64,000 nt of DNA from Lethocerus indicus (Eukaryota > Arthropoda > Insecta > Hemiptera > Belostomatidae), in the NCBI GenBank assembly GCA_019843655.1, contig JACDQD010000009.1, positions 687,750 through 751,749 of the forward strand, given 5' to 3'. The notes below the pieces were generated by a model, which was given only the letters and a program-made list of their open reading frames with translations, was not told the DNA's origin and searched no databases. The translations under genes and the position numbers were made by a program. Numbering within the stretch: position 1 is the stretch's first letter; each line of letters starts with the position of its first letter. This document shows, in pieces, positions 22,721 through 35,791 of this stretch.

Positions 22721-23229
22721 ATTTGTCTTCAGACTCGGGAGCCGATGCGAATAATTTTCAGTTTTTAACGTAAGGACAAAAACAAGTAAAAACTATTTAT
22801 AGGATTGCGGATTATTATGCTCTCGATAAGAAACGCATTCCGCACTCGGATGCAAATGAGTTAAGTCCTGTTATCCGGCAGTAGAGTGTATCGGATTGTT
22901 TTTATATTTTGAATTCGTATTTATATCCCCGATACGGCGAATAAAAGAAAAATTTGTGAAAATTATAGCGATATCGACACGGTAGTAGCGATGAATTAAA
23001 ATTTGAAGTTTATAGCGAAAATAATATAGATGAAAATGATGAATGGAAGTGGATAATATTCCGTCTCCTACGGATTTCGATATTTCACCTCGAATTGCCG
23101 GACCACAAATTTCCGACTACATAAAAGCTTAGAACCGTTAGATTTTTTTCGATTATACTTTACGGATACATCGATTGATTCCATAATAAAAGAGATAATA
23201 TGTCTGGTAGTTCGAGTGCAAAGTGTTAA
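22677..23229 (+). pseudogene. piggyBac-like transposon remnant (family P4) in intron 8
   Basis: Ends CCCTTTGCACTGTGG and AGTGCAAAGTG, with TTAA at 23226-23229 (left copy decayed to ATAA). The interior reads, across frame breaks, IPSPTDFDISPRIAGPQISD and LEPLDFFRLYFTDTSIDSII. This matches the piggyBac N-terminal region in which a PLD-x-F-x-LFFT segment precedes the catalytic core. It is truncated, with no DDD core. It ends 62 bp before exon 9. Confidence 0.75.
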
Positions 23230-23291
23230 ATTGCTTTTCAAAGTCTTCAACTCGGATTTGGCATTTTCTCCAGTTCATTTTTTCTTTTTAG

Positions 23292-23460
23292 GCTGAACGT
23301 GAAATTGAAATGGCCGTACAGGCACATCGTAGCGATAGCCGAATTCGACTTCAGCCCCGACGAGGCCAACCAGCTGCCGCTGAAGCAGGGCTGCCAGGTG
23401 GTCATACTGAGCAAGGAGGGCAACAGCAAGGGCTGGTGGAAGGGCAAGATCAACGACAGG
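23292..23460 (+). CDS. Vav: Vav window exon 9: C-terminal SH3 domain, main part
   Basis: The acceptor is ttctttttag at 23291 and the donor is GTGAGT at 23461 (phase 0). The exon starts with the SH2-SH3 connector LNVKLKWPYR, then the SH3: IVAIAEFDFSPDEANQLPL (ALYDY-like motif AEFDF), a DELSF-like acidic turn, and SKGWWKGKINDR, the conserved GWWKG strand that packs proline ligands. The reading frame is clean, unlike exons 7 and 8. The exon lies in the roughly 810-nt loop between two inverted repeats of about 400 bp each. Confidence 0.96.
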
Positions 23461-23530
23461 GTGAGTCGCCTCACACATATCGCCGCTACTTCAACTTTCC
23501 TTTCAAGCCATTCGGTATTATTCGCATTGT

Positions 23531-23935
23531 CTCCGTAGCGGAGCCCTCCACAGTGCAAAGGGTTATTGAATAAAATACTTTAAACAATTTTCATAAATAT
23601 TCAAATATCGGTATCCGTATTATCTTCTGATTCGATAACGTATACTCAATTGGGAGTTCTCAATCGAAATGGGTATTCTTCGATGGAGATATATGTACCG
23701 CATAAATAATGAATAATATTTAAATTTACAAAAATTTCCTCAACATATCTAGATATACTGCGATACTTATTGAATTAATAAATTATATAGGTTTTTTCTC
23801 TCACTCTCTTTTATTGTTGCATCCGTAAATAACATACAATAAGCAACATTAATACAAGCACTGAATACATTTGCAGGAGAAACTCACTGTTTACCCCTAT
23901 TTACATTTTATTTTCATAGTTTAGGCATCTCAGAA
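23531..23935. repeat. Inverted repeat arm B (3' of the SH3 exon)
   Basis: Reverse complement of 22307-22720. It begins with GGAGCCCTCCACAGTGCAAA (inverted start of the P4 element) and ends in the inverted jockey tail (GCAGGAGAAACTCACTG). It starts about 70 nt after the exon 9 donor. Confidence 0.9.
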
Positions 23936-24049
23936 ACCGTAAAAAAAACTGTGGTTTCAAGTAGAAAATTGGCACTTTATTTTCATCTCTTTTTATTTTT
24001 ATTTATTTAATACGTATTGCAGATGCCGAATTTAAGCTGTGTTGGTTTC

Positions 24050-27000
24050 AGTAGGAAATTGTCACTGTAGCAATTTTCGGTAGAAATTCTCCCTGTGTTT
24101 TCTGTATATCTATATTTATATATTTATAATTACATATATATAATCGTAGCATAATGGCAGATATTTGCAGAGTGTTTTCGATTCTTTTAAAATTAAAAAA
24201 GTTTGGTTTCGTTACAAAATTGTTGGCACTTTAGCAATTTTCGGTAGAAATTCTCCCCGTGTTTTCTGTATATCTATATTTATATATTTATAATTACATA
24301 TATATAATCGTAGCATAATGGCAGATATTTGCAGAGTGTTTCGATTCTTTTAAAATTAAAAAAGTGTGGTTTCGTTACAAAATTGTTGGCACTTTAGCAA
24401 TTTTCGGTAGAAATTCTCCCCGTGTTTTCTGTATATCTATATTTATATAATTATAATTACATATATATAATCGTAGCATAATGGCAGATATTTGCAGAGT
24501 GTTTTCGATTCTTTTAAAATTAAAAAAGTTTGGTTTCGTTACAAAATTGTTGGCACTTTAGCAATTTTCGGTAGAAATTCTCCCCGTGTTTTCTGTATAT
24601 CTATATTTATATATTTATAATTACATATATATAATCGTAGCATAATGGCAGATATTTGCAGAGTGTTTTCGATTCTTTTAAAATTAAAAAGTGTGGTTTC
24701 GTTAGAAAATTGTTGGCACTTTAGCAATTTTCGTAGAAATTCTCCGTGTTTTCTGTATATCTATATATTTATAATTACATATAATTCGTAGCATAATGGC
24801 AGATATCAGAGTGTTTTCGATTCTTTTTTTAAAAAGTCTGGTTTATATAAAATTGTTGGCACTTTAGCAATTTTTAGAAATTCTCCCTGTTTTCTGTCTA
24901 TATTTATATATTATATATATATAATCGTAGCATAATGGCAGATATTTGCAGAGTGTTTTCGATTCTTTTAAAATTAAAAAGTTTGGTTTCGTTTAAAAAT
25001 TGTTGGCACTTTAGCAATTTTCGTAGAAATTCTTGTTTTCTGTATATCTATATTTATATATTTATAATTACATATATATAATCGTAGCATAATGGCAGAT
25101 ATTTGCAGAGTGTTTTCGATTCTTTAAAATTAAAAAGCAATTTTCGTAGAAATTTCCTGGTTTCTCATATATATAATCGTAGCATAATGGCAGATATTTG
25201 CAGAGTGTTTTCGAAAATTGTTGGCATTGTTGGTTGCAATTTTCTAGCAATAATTCGCATAATAGTAAAATTCCCCTTTTTTGTATATCTATATTTATAT
25301 ATAATCGTTATAATTACATATATATAATCGTAGCATAATGGCAGATATTTGCAGTGTTTTCGAGTGTTTCGATTCTTTTTAAATTTACAAAAAAATTTTC
25401 GTAGTTGGCATCAGCATACTTATTCGTTGTTTTCACGTAGCACCAATTTTCGTGGCAGAAAATTCCCGTGTTTTCTGTATATCTATATTTATATATTTAT
25501 AATTACATATATATAATCGTAGCATAATGGCAGATATTTGCAGAGTGTTTTCGATTCTTTTAAAATTAAAAGTTTTTTCAGAATTTTGGTTTCTCCCGTG
25601 TTTTCTGTATATCTATATTTATATATTTATAATTACATATATATAATCGTAGCATAATGGCAGATATTTGCAGAGTTTTCGATTCTTTAAAATTAAAAAG
25701 TTTGGTTTCTTAAAATTGTTAATTTTAGCAATTTTGTAATTCTCCTTGTTTTCTTATATTTATATATTTATAATTATATATATAATCGTAGCATAATTCG
25801 GCAGATATTCCCAGAGTGTTTTCTGATTTTAAAATTTTTAAGGATCTATATTTATATATTTATAATTACATATATATAATCGTAGCATAATGGCAGATAT
25901 TTGCAGAGTGTTTTGATTCTTTTAAAATTAAAAAGTGTGGTTTCATAGAAAATTGTTGGCACTTTAGCAATTTTCGTAGAAATTCTCCCGTGTTTTCTGT
26001 ATATCTATATTTATATATTTATAATTACATATATATAATCGTAGCATAATGGCAGATATTTGCAGAGTGTTTTCGATTCTTTAAAATTAAAAAGTTTGGT
26101 TTCGTTACAAAATTGTTGGCACTTTAGCAATTTTCGGTAGAAATTCTCCCTGTTTTCTGTATATCTATATTTATATATTTATAATTACATATATATAATC
26201 GTAGCATAATGGCAGATATTTGCAGAGTGTTTTCGATTCATTTAAAATTAAAAAAGTTTGGTTTCATAGAAAATTGTTGGCACTTTAGCAATTTTCGTAG
26301 AAATTCTCCGTGTTTTCTGTATATCTATATTTATATATTTATAATTATAAATTCTCATAATGGCAGATATTTGCAGAGTGTCGATTCATTTAAAATTAAA
26401 AAGTTTGGTTTGTACAAATGCAATTTTCGTGTTTTTCTGTGTTTTATATTTATATATTTATAATTACATATATATAATCGTAGCATAATGGCAGATATTT
26501 GCAGAGTGTTTTCGATTCTTTTAAAATTAAAAAAGTTTGGTTTCGTTAGAAAATTGTTGGCACTTTAGCAATTTTCGGTAGAAATTCTCCCCGTGTTTTC
26601 TGTATATCTATATTTATATATTTATAATTACATATATATAATCGTAGCATAATGGCAGATATTTGCAGAGTGTTTTCGATTCATTTAAAATTAAAAAGTT
26701 TGGTTTCATATAAAATTGTTGGCACTTTAGCAATTTTCGTAGAAATTCTCCCTGTTTTCTGTATATCTATATTTATATAATTTATAATTACATATATATA
26801 ATCGTAGCATAATGGCAGATGCAGAGTGTTTTGATTCTTTAAAATTAAAAGTTTGGTTTCAGTATAAAATTGTGGCACTTTCAATTGTAGATTCTCCCTG
26901 TTTTCTGTATATTTTATTTAAATTAAAAAGATGATATTTGCAGAGGTCGATTCATTTAAAATTAAAAAAGTTTGTTTTAGAAAATTGTTGGCACTTTAGC

Positions 27001-30000
27001 AATTTTCGTAGAAATTCTCCCTGTTTTCTGTATATCTATATTTATATATTATAATTACATATATATAATCGTAGCATAATGGCAGATATTTGCAGAGTGT
27101 TTTCGATTCTTTTAAAATTAAAAAGTTTGGTTTCATATAAAATTGTTGGCACTTTAGCAATTTTCGTAGAAATTCTCCCTGTTTTCTGTATATCTATATT
27201 TATATTTATAATTACATATATATAATCGTAGCATAATGGCAGATATTTGCAGAGTGTTTTCGATTCATTTAAAATTAAAAAGTTTGGTTTCACATAAAAT
27301 TGTTGGCACTTTAGCAATTTTCGTAGAAATTCTCCTGTTTTCTGTATATCTATTTATATATTTATAATTACATATATATAATCGTAGCATAATGGCAGAT
27401 ATTTGCAGAGTGTTTTCGATTCTTTTAAAATTAAAAAGTTTGGTTTTCTTGTTAGAAAATTGTTGGCACTTTAGCAATTTTCGGTAGAAATTCTCCCCGT
27501 GTTTTCTGTATATCTATATTTATATATTTATAATTACATATATATAATCGTAGCATAATGGCAGATATTTGCAGAGTGTTTTCGATTCATTTAAAATTAA
27601 AAAGTTTGGTTTCATACAAAATTGTTGGCACTGTAGCAATTTTCGTAGAAATTCTCCTGTTTTACTATATCTATATTTATATAATTATAATTACATATAT
27701 ATAATCGTAGCATAATGGCAGATATTTGCAGAGTGTTTTCGATTCATTTAAAATTAAAAAAGTTTGGTTTCGTTACAAAATTGTTGGCACTTTAGCAATT
27801 TTCGGTAGAAATTCTCCTTGTTTTCTGTATATCTATATTTATATATTTATAATTACATATATATAATCGTAGCATAATGGCAGATATTTGCAGAGTGTTT
27901 TCGATTCATTTAAAATTAAAAAGTGGTTTCATAGAAAATTGTTGGCACTTTAGCAATTTTCGGTAGAAATTCTCCCCGTGTTTTCTGTATATCTATATTT
28001 ATATATTTATAATTACATATATATAATCGTAGCATAATGGCAGATATTTGCAGAGTGTTTTCGATTCTTTTAAAATTAAAAAAGTTTGGTTTCGTTACAA
28101 AATTGTTGGCACTTTAGCAATTTTCGGTAGAAATTCTCCTCGTGTTTTCCGTATATCTATATTTATATATTTATAATTACATATATATAATCGTAGCATA
28201 ATGGCAGATATTTGCAGAGTGTTATCGATTCTTTTAAAATTAAAAAAATGTTTGGTTTCATAAAATTGTTGGCACTTTAGCAATTTTCGGTAAAATTCTC
28301 CCGTATTTTCTGTATATCTATATTTATATAATTATAATTACATATATATAATCGTAGCATAATGGCAGATATTTGCAGAGTTTTCGATTCATTTAAAATT
28401 AAAAAGTTTGGTTTCATATAAAATTGTTGGCACTTTAGCAATTTTCGTAGAAATTCTCCCTGTGTTTTCTGTATATCTATATTTATATATTTATAATTAC
28501 ATATATATAATCGTAGCATAATGGCAGATATTTGCAGGACTGTTTTCGGTTCTTTAAATTAAAAAAATTAGTTTCGTTAGAAAATTGTTGGCACTTTAGC
28601 AATTTTCGTAGAAATCTCCCTCCCGTGTTTTCTGTATATCTATATTTATATATTTATAATTACATATATATAATCGTAGCATAATGGCAGATATTTGCAG
28701 AGTGTTTTCGATTCATTTAAAATTAAAAAGTCTGGTTTTCATAGGAAATTGTTGGCACTTTAGCAATTTTCGTAGAAATTCTCCCTGTTTTCTGTATATC
28801 TATATTTATATATTTATAATTACATATATATAATCGTAGCATAATGGCAGATATTTGCAGAGTGTTTTCGATTCATTTAAAATTAAAAAGTTTGGTTTCA
28901 TAGAAAATTGTTGGCAGTTTAGCAATTTTCGTAGAAATTCTCCCGTGTTTTCTGTATATCTATATTTATATAATTATAATTACATATAATCGTAATTCAG
29001 ATATTTGCAGAGTGTTTTCGATTCTTTTAAAATTAAAAAGTTTGTTCAGTTCAAAATTGTTGGCAGTAGCAATTTTCGTAGAAATTCTCCCTTGTTTTCT
29101 GTATATCTTATTTATATTTATAATTACATATATATAATCGTAGCATAATGGCAGATATTTGCAGAGTGTTTTCGATTCATTTAAAATTAAAAAAGTTTGG
29201 TTTCGTTACAAAATTGTTGGCACTTTAGCAATTTTCGTAGAAATTCTCCCGTGTTTTGCGGTATATCTATATTTATATATTTATAATTACATATATATAA
29301 TCGTAGCATAATGGCAGATATTTGCAGAGTGTTTTCGATTCTTTTAAAATTAAAAAGTTTGGTTTCATAGAAAATTGTTGGCACTTTAGCAATTTTCCGG
29401 TAAGAAATTCTCCCTTGTTTTCTGTATATCTATATTTATATATTTATAATTACATATATATAATCGTAGCATAATGGCAGATATTTGCAGAGTGTTTTCG
29501 ATTCATTTAAAATTAAAAAGTGTGGTTTCGTATAAAAATTGTTGGCACTTTAGCAATTTTCGTAGAAATTTCCCTGTTTTCTATATCTATATTTATATAT
29601 TTATAATTACATATATATAATCGTAGCATAATGGCAGATATTTGCAGAGTGTTTTCGATTCTTTAAAATTAAAAGTTTGGTTTCGTTAGAAAATTGTTGG
29701 CACTTTAGCAATTTTCGTAGAAATTTTGTTTTCTGTATATCTATATTTATATAATTTATAATTACATATATATAATCGTAGCATAATGGCAGTTTCGATA
29801 GTGTGGTTTCAGTATAAAATTGTTTTGCAGAGTGTTTTCGATTCTATATTTATATATTTATAATTTAAAATTAAAAAGTTTGGTTTCGATTCATTTAAAA
29901 TTAAAAATCATATAAAATTGTTGGCACTTTAGCAATTTTCGTAGAAATTCTCCCTTGTTTTCTGTATATCTATATTTATATATTTATAATTACATATATA

Positions 30001-32878
30001 TAATCGTAGCATAATGGCAGATATTTGCAGAGTGTTTTTTCATTTAAAATTAAAAAGTTTGTTTCATATAAAATTGTTGGCACTTTAGCAATTTTCGTAG
30101 AAATTCTCCCTGTTTTTCTGTATATCTATTATTTATATATTTATAATTACATATATATAATCGTAGCATAATGGCAGATATTTGCAGAGTGTTTCTGATT
30201 CTTTTAAAATTAAAAAGAAAATTGTTGGCACTTTAGCAATTTTCGTAGAAATTCTCCTGTTTTCTGTATATCTATATTTATATATTTATAATTACATATA
30301 TATAATCGTAGCATAATGGCAGATATTTGCAGAGGGATTCATTTAAAATTAAAAAAGTTTGGTTTCGTTAAAATTGTTGGCACTTTAGCAATTTTCGTAG
30401 AAATTCTCCCTGTTTTCTGTATATCTATATTTATATATTTATAATTACATATATATAATCGTAGCATAATCGATATTTGCAGAGTGTTTTGATTCTTTTA
30501 AAATTAAAAAGTTTGGTTTCAAGAAAATTGTTGGCACTTTAGCAATTTTCGTAGAAATTCTCCCGTGTTTTCTGTATATCTATATTTATATATTTATAAT
30601 TACATATATATAATCGTAGCATAGCATAATGGCATTTAAAATTAAAAAGTTTAAGATATTTGTAGAGTGTTTTCGATATCTATTTTAAAATTAAAAAGTT
30701 TGTTTTCGTTTTCATACAAAATTGTTGGCACTTTAGCAATTTTCGTAGAAATTCTCCTCTGTTTTCTGTATATCTATATTTATATAATTATAATTACATA
30801 TATATAATCGTAGCATAATGGCAGATATTTGCAGAGTGTTTTCGATTCATTTAAAATTAAAAAGTTTGGTTTCATACAAAATTGTTGGCACTTTAGCAAT
30901 TTTCGTAGAAATTCTCCCTGTTTTCTGTATATCTATATTTATATAATTATAATTACATATATATAATCGTAGCATAATGGCAGATATTTGCAGAGTGTTT
31001 TGATTCTTTTAAAATTAAAAAGTTTGGTTTCATATAAAATTGTTGGCACTTTAGCAATTTTCGTAGAAATTCTCCCGTGTTTTCTGTATATCTATATTTA
31101 TATATTTATAATTACATATATATAATCGTAGCATAATGGCAGATATTTGCAGAGTGTTTTCTGATTCATTTAAAATTAAAAAGTTTGGTTTCATATAAAA
31201 TTGTTGGCACTTTAGCAATTTTCGTAGAAATTCTCCCCTTGTTTTCTGTATATCTATATTTATATAATTATAATTACATATATATAATCGTAGCATAATG
31301 GCAGATATTTGCAGAGTGTTTTCGATTCATTTAAAATTAAAAAGTTTGGTTTCATATAAAATTGTTGGCACTTTAGCAATTTTCGTAGAAATTCTCCTTG
31401 TTTTCTGTATATCTATATTTATATAATTATAATTACATATATATAATCGTAGCATAATGGCAGATATTTGCAGAGTGTTTTCGATTCATTTAAAATTAAA
31501 AAGTTTGGTTTCATACAAAATTGTTGGCACTTTAGCAATTTTCGTAGAAATTCTCCGTGTTTTCTGTATATCTATATTTATATAATTATAATTACATATA
31601 TATAATCGTAGCATAATGGCAGATATTTGCAGAGTGTTTTCGATTCATTTAAAATTAAAAAAGTTTGGTTTCGTTACAAAATTGTTGGCACTTTAGCAAT
31701 TTTCGGTAGAAATTCTCCCCGTGTTTTCTGTATATCTATATTTATATAATTATAATTACATATATATAATCGTAGCATAATGGCAGATATTTGCAGAGTG
31801 TTTTCGATTCATTTTAAAATTAAAAAGTTTGGTTTCGTTACAAAATTGTTGGCAGTTTAGCAATTTTCGGTAGAAATTATCCCCTTGTTTTCTGTATATC
31901 TATATTTATATATTTATAATTACATATATATAATCGTAGCATAATGGCAGATATTTGCAGAGTGTTTTCGATTCATTTAAAATTAAAAAAGTTTGGTTTC
32001 GTTACAAAATTGTTGGCACTTTAGCAATTTTCGGTAGAAATTCTCCCCGTGTTTTCTGTATATCTATATTTATATATTTATAATTACATATATATAATCG
32101 TAGCATAATGGCAGATATTTGCAGAGTGTTTTCGATTCATTTAAAATTAAAAAAGTTTGGTTTCATTACAAAATTGTTGGCACTTTAGCAATTTTCGGTA
32201 GAAATTCTCCCCGTGTTTTCTGTATATCTATATTTATATAATTATAATTACATATATATAATCGTAGCATAATGGCAGATATTTGCAGAGTGTTTTCGAT
32301 TCTTTTAAAATTAAAAAAGTTTGGTTTCGTTACAAAATTGTTGGCACTTTAGCAATTTTCGGTAGAAATTCTCCCCGTGTTTTCTGTATATCTATATTTA
32401 TATAATTATAATTACATATATATAATCGTAGCATAATGGCAGATATTTGCAGAGTGTTTTCGATTCTTTTAAAATTAAAAAAGTTTGGTTTCGTTACAAA
32501 ATTGTTGGCACTTTAGCAATTTTCGGTAGAAATTCTCCCCGTGTTTTCTGTATATCTATATTTATATATTTATAATTACATATATATAATCGTAGCATAA
32601 TGGCAGATATTTGCAGAGTGTTTTCGATTCTTTTAAAATTAAAAAAGTGTGGTTTCGTTACAAAATTGTTGGCACTTTAGCAATTTTCGGTAGAAATTCT
32701 CCCCGTGTTTTCTGTATATCTATATTTATATATTTATAATTACATATATATAATCGTAGCATAATGGCAGATATTTGCAGAGTGTTTTCGATTCTTTTAA
32801 AATTAAAAAAGTTTGGTTTCGTTACAAAATTGTTGGCAGTGTAGCAATTTTCGGTAGAAATTCTCCTCGTGTTTTCTG
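24050..32878. repeat. 164-bp satellite array in intron 9, about 54 copies
   Basis: The same monomer and orientation as 15700-18175. Copies here mostly carry AAGTTTGGTTTC instead of ATGTGGTTTC, ACTTTAGCAATTTTCG at the junction, and often ACAAAATTG; many are shortened to about 155 bp. The edges (24050-24720 and 31600-32878) are regular, whereas 24720-25860, 26340-26460, 26820-26960 and 29760-29900 are scrambled. Short open frames on both strands are repeat artefacts. Confidence 0.97.
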
Positions 32879-32879
32879 T

Positions 32880-32978
32880 TACCTTTCCTTGCAGTAAACT
32901 CGGCAAATCTAGGGTTGCCGACTTTACTGCAAGAATGGTGGCGAATTCGAATCTTTTGGACACCCTTTATATTTTCCA
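32880..32978 (-). mobile_element. Fragment of GTGTCC-ended MITE (family G), one end
   Basis: TTTTGGACACCCT at the right is the inverse of the GGTGTCCCAAAA end at 35003. The interior shows the hairpin TTGCAGTAAACTCGGCAA against TTGCCGACTTTACTGCAA, and GCAGTAAAGTCGGCAA recurs at 35047. It lies between the satellite and exon 10. Confidence 0.65.
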
Positions 32979-33037
32979 GTATTTGTGGGGGGGGAATTGA
33001 TTGAAGTTTATTGACCGCAAATTATTGACTGTTGCAG

Positions 33038-33106
33038 ATCGGATTCTTCCCGAAGGTGTACGTTCGGGAAATATCGGACAACATGAGCATGGCCGCTTTC
33101 CACTGA
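33038..33106 (+). CDS. Vav: Vav window exon 10: end of SH3 and stop codon
   Basis: The acceptor is gactgttgcag at 33037. The exon encodes IGFFPKVYVREISDNMSMAA and two more residues before TGA at 33104-33106. GFFPKVYV is the last SH3 strand plus the 3-10 helix (GWFPANYV in Vav1). It is separated from exon 9 by 9.6 kb of mostly 164-bp satellite. The protein stops 15 residues after the SH3, so no second adaptor domain follows. Confidence 0.95.
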   Translation: MGFFPKVYVREISDNMSMAAFH

Positions 33107-33590
33107 GCCCGCGGGGGAGGAGACGCCGACGGTAGAAGAAAACTAAAACAAGGAAAACAACGAACTGACAGAGAGTACGGTATATACAAAAATATTGTTC
33201 CGAAAGGCCTAGAACGATTGCTGTACCCGTAAGTTACCAGGAGGCATTCTGTCGTTTGTTTTCCCCCCCCGAAGAAGACGGTGGTGCTCTCTGACAGTCC
33301 GCTTTTCTTTAAGACTCGTATATTTATTTTAAGAAAAAAATAATAATCGTTTCTGTTTTCTAACGATTTAGAATTTTACGATAAACGATAGTCTATTTAT
33401 ATAACACTAGTATTTTTTTCTTTTCGACCGCAATTATTCCTATTCGTAGAAACGGGAGAATATTACTTTTTCGTGAAAAGTAGCAAACACAGGAGAGTTA
33501 ATAAAATTGAAATTAGGAGAAATTACATTGTCCGACCCGAATGAAACATTCTTTAATATTTATATAGGAAAATAAATAATTTTTTTACCA
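33107..33590 (+). other. Vav: Putative Vav 3' untranslated region
   Basis: Non-coding sequence follows the stop codon. A canonical AATAAA lies at 33571-33576 with a T-rich stretch and then TG-rich sequence after it, which would give a 3' UTR of roughly 480-500 nt. Further AATAAA motifs occur downstream (for example near 34480 and 37018), so a longer form cannot be excluded. Confidence 0.5.
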
Positions 33591-34090
33591 TAGTCTGTGA
33601 TATTGTAGAGAAAAAAAAGAAAATTTTAACGAGGAGAGAGAGACAGAGAAAGATAATGTACGCATATATATTTAACCGTTAATGCCGCTATGTATAGTAT
33701 ATATGTATGTGTCGGTTGTTCCATATATATCGCATAGAAACATGTAGAGTGTTCGGATGAATTACCGAAAACGAAGGGCTCGTGGCGGAATTACTGGTAA
33801 TTTTGTTCAATCGCCATCCGTCTTCCATTCCGGGTGTTCCCTCCCCCTTCTATCCTTTGCCGACAGCTTTCCGAAACTTTTACAGTTTCGGGTTCGACGG
33901 CTTTTAAAAAAAAAACGTTTTCGACTAATATTCTGCGCCGCGGGGAAACGCATCTGAGTCCGAAATATTTTTTCTCGGTCTTTTTTTCCGAAACATCCGA
34001 ATAAGCCCAATTCAAAACGTATCGAGCGAGTTGTCCAATCGACAATGCACATATAACTTACATCAGTTATTCTATTATTTCAGTTTTTAT

Positions 34091-34312
34091 ATTGGGGGGT
34101 ACCCAAAAGTAATCGACATTTTGACTTTGGAATTCATTTTATTTCGCTAAAAAAGAAACTTTAGTTATTAATCAACTATATATATTCACCGATATTATCG
34201 ACAACTCTCCAGCAACTTTTCCGGCAAATTTTCTATTCCCCTCTCCTGAAGAACTCCTCAAGACCGAAATACATCTTATCAAATTGTCGATTACTTTTGA
34301 GTACACCTAATA
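34091..34312 (+). mobile_element. mariner-type MITE (family M), copy 1
   Basis: The left end GGGGTACCCAAAAGTAATCG and the right end CGATTACTTTTGAGTACACC are inverse to one another, next to TA-rich flanks. The interior has the family landmarks TTTGACTTTGGAATTCATTT, TTCACCGATATTATCGACAA and AACTCCTCAAGACCGAAATA. AGGxGTACxCAAAAGTAATCG termini resemble mariner ends. About 220 bp, non-coding. Confidence 0.85.
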
Positions 34313-34705
34313 TATGTACATGTACATTTTTTGTTGTGTGTCCGTAACTTATATAAATGTTTATCAATAATTGTCTGTTATTGTTGGTTAGGCAGTGACA
34401 TTGGAAAAAAGAGAGAACGTCTAACTGTAACTCGTTATTTCGTAGTACGTAAAGTGAAAATTAAAAGAGCGAAAAGAACAAAAATAAAAAACAACCAATT
34501 GGATCGATGCTCAATACAAAAGACGCGATTTTTTTTTGTATTCAAACTCAGTGTTGTGTTATATCATACTCAATGATTTGTAGAACGAAGGATAAATCTT
34601 GTACTGCTAATATATAGGTTAATGTTTCAAGTTCGAAAATATTCATTAAAACGTGGAAGACGTACTGAAAAACGATTTCACGATAAATAAATACATAGGT
34701 TGTAC

Positions 34706-34707
<2 letters not shown>

Positions 34708-34753
<46 letters not shown>
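34708..34753. repeat. (TA)n microsatellite
   Basis: About 23 TA units, ending in TGTGTATA. The preceding 33591-34090 shows no feature I recognise. Confidence 0.97.
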
Positions 34754-34757
<4 letters not shown>

Positions 34758-35000
34758 ATAAGTAAAGTCATCTAGTCGCAAAAATACAAATTTTTCAATA
34801 GCAATATGCAGTCTAACGAATATTTGACGAAAAATTTAACCGAAAATGAATCTCAGATAATTTCCTATGATAAACTGCTATTTGACATCACTACTGCTTT
34901 CATTTAAATATTATCACAGCGGCCTATAAATCAATGTTCCTTTTTTATATAGTACAGTGTACTTTGATCTATTCGAGAAAAAATGTATTCTAGCTTATAT

Positions 35001-35218
35001 ACGGTGTCCCAAAATTAACGCAACATTTGAATTAGCCACAATTGTTGCAGTAAAGTCGGCAAAACCTATTAAAAAAAAAAACCATTCGACAGCCGATAGT
35101 TTAGGGTCAGTACAAATGGAGGGTGTTTTCGTTGTTGAACAATATTTAAAAAATAATGAAAATTCGGCAGCCACAGTTCGATTCAAATATTGCGTTAATT
35201 TGCCGACACCCTCCCTAT
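35001..35218 (+). mobile_element. GTGTCC-ended MITE (family G), full copy
   Basis: The left end GGTGTCCCAAAATTAACGCA and the right end TGCGTTAATTTGCCGACACC are imperfect inverses, with TA-rich flanks on both sides. The right half matches 62835-62935. Tc1/mariner-type by its TA context. No coding capacity. Confidence 0.8.
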
Positions 35219-35738
35219 ATAACTCGTGCTGATTACAGTTTATTATTTTACTTGCTCAATATTCGATATCGATTCGGTGCGTAAATGGCGACGTAGAAGT
35301 CGGGGGAACGGCAGAAATAAAATTTTGCTACAGTACAAACTCGGAAAAGAAAAATTGTCTCTCGTCCCTACAAACCTCGATAACGAAATGAATATCACTT
35401 TTTTTTTATTTTGCGCTCTATTCGTTGTCGATGAAACGAATAACGAACAGACTATTTTTACGCGCGTCCAGAACCGTAACACAACGTTATTGTTAGCTTG
35501 AATTGTGACTAACTTCGGTTAGGAACGACCGGCGTAATACCGTGGGAATCGACCCCCCCTGATATTCCGGGATTTTTCCTGCGCGAAAGGGCTTTACTTC
35601 TGTAGGGCTGTTTCAAGAGTATTACACGATCCTACAGGAAGATATTGACAATTCCGAATTTGTTCATTTTAATGTTAATGTACCTGCTTACGTAAACACT
35701 CCGAGAATTTCGCTTTTCTATATCAACTAAGTTATCAT

Positions 35739-35740
<2 letters not shown>

Positions 35741-35789
<49 letters not shown>
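35741..35789. repeat. (TA)n microsatellite
   Basis: About 24 uninterrupted TA units. 35220-35740 and 35790-35913 show nothing else identifiable. Confidence 0.97.

Positions 35790-35791
<2 letters not shown>

Larger units (their letters stand above)
252..33106 (+). other. Vav: Vav guanine-nucleotide exchange factor locus, 3' portion (10 exons)
   Basis: Ten exons with GT/AG borders and matching phases join into 1248 nt, that is 415 residues plus a stop. Domain order is PH, C1, proline-rich linker, SH2, SH3, which is diagnostic of Vav. There is only one SH3, as in fly Vav; vertebrate Vavs have two. Known role of the family: phosphotyrosine-regulated exchange factor for Rac/Rho GTPases at the membrane. 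The catalytic DH and the CH domain must lie upstream of this window. Introns are 110, 9898, 1791, 1404, 1002, 3326, 1795, 2704 and 9577 nt, and the longest are filled by satellite arrays. No other gene in the window is as well supported. Confidence 0.95.

Noticed and set aside
24539..32963. Recurrent minus-strand peptides containing LYICNYKYINIDIQKTRGEF
   Set aside because: Generated by the 164-bp satellite. Present in every copy with random frame breaks and no domain similarity.
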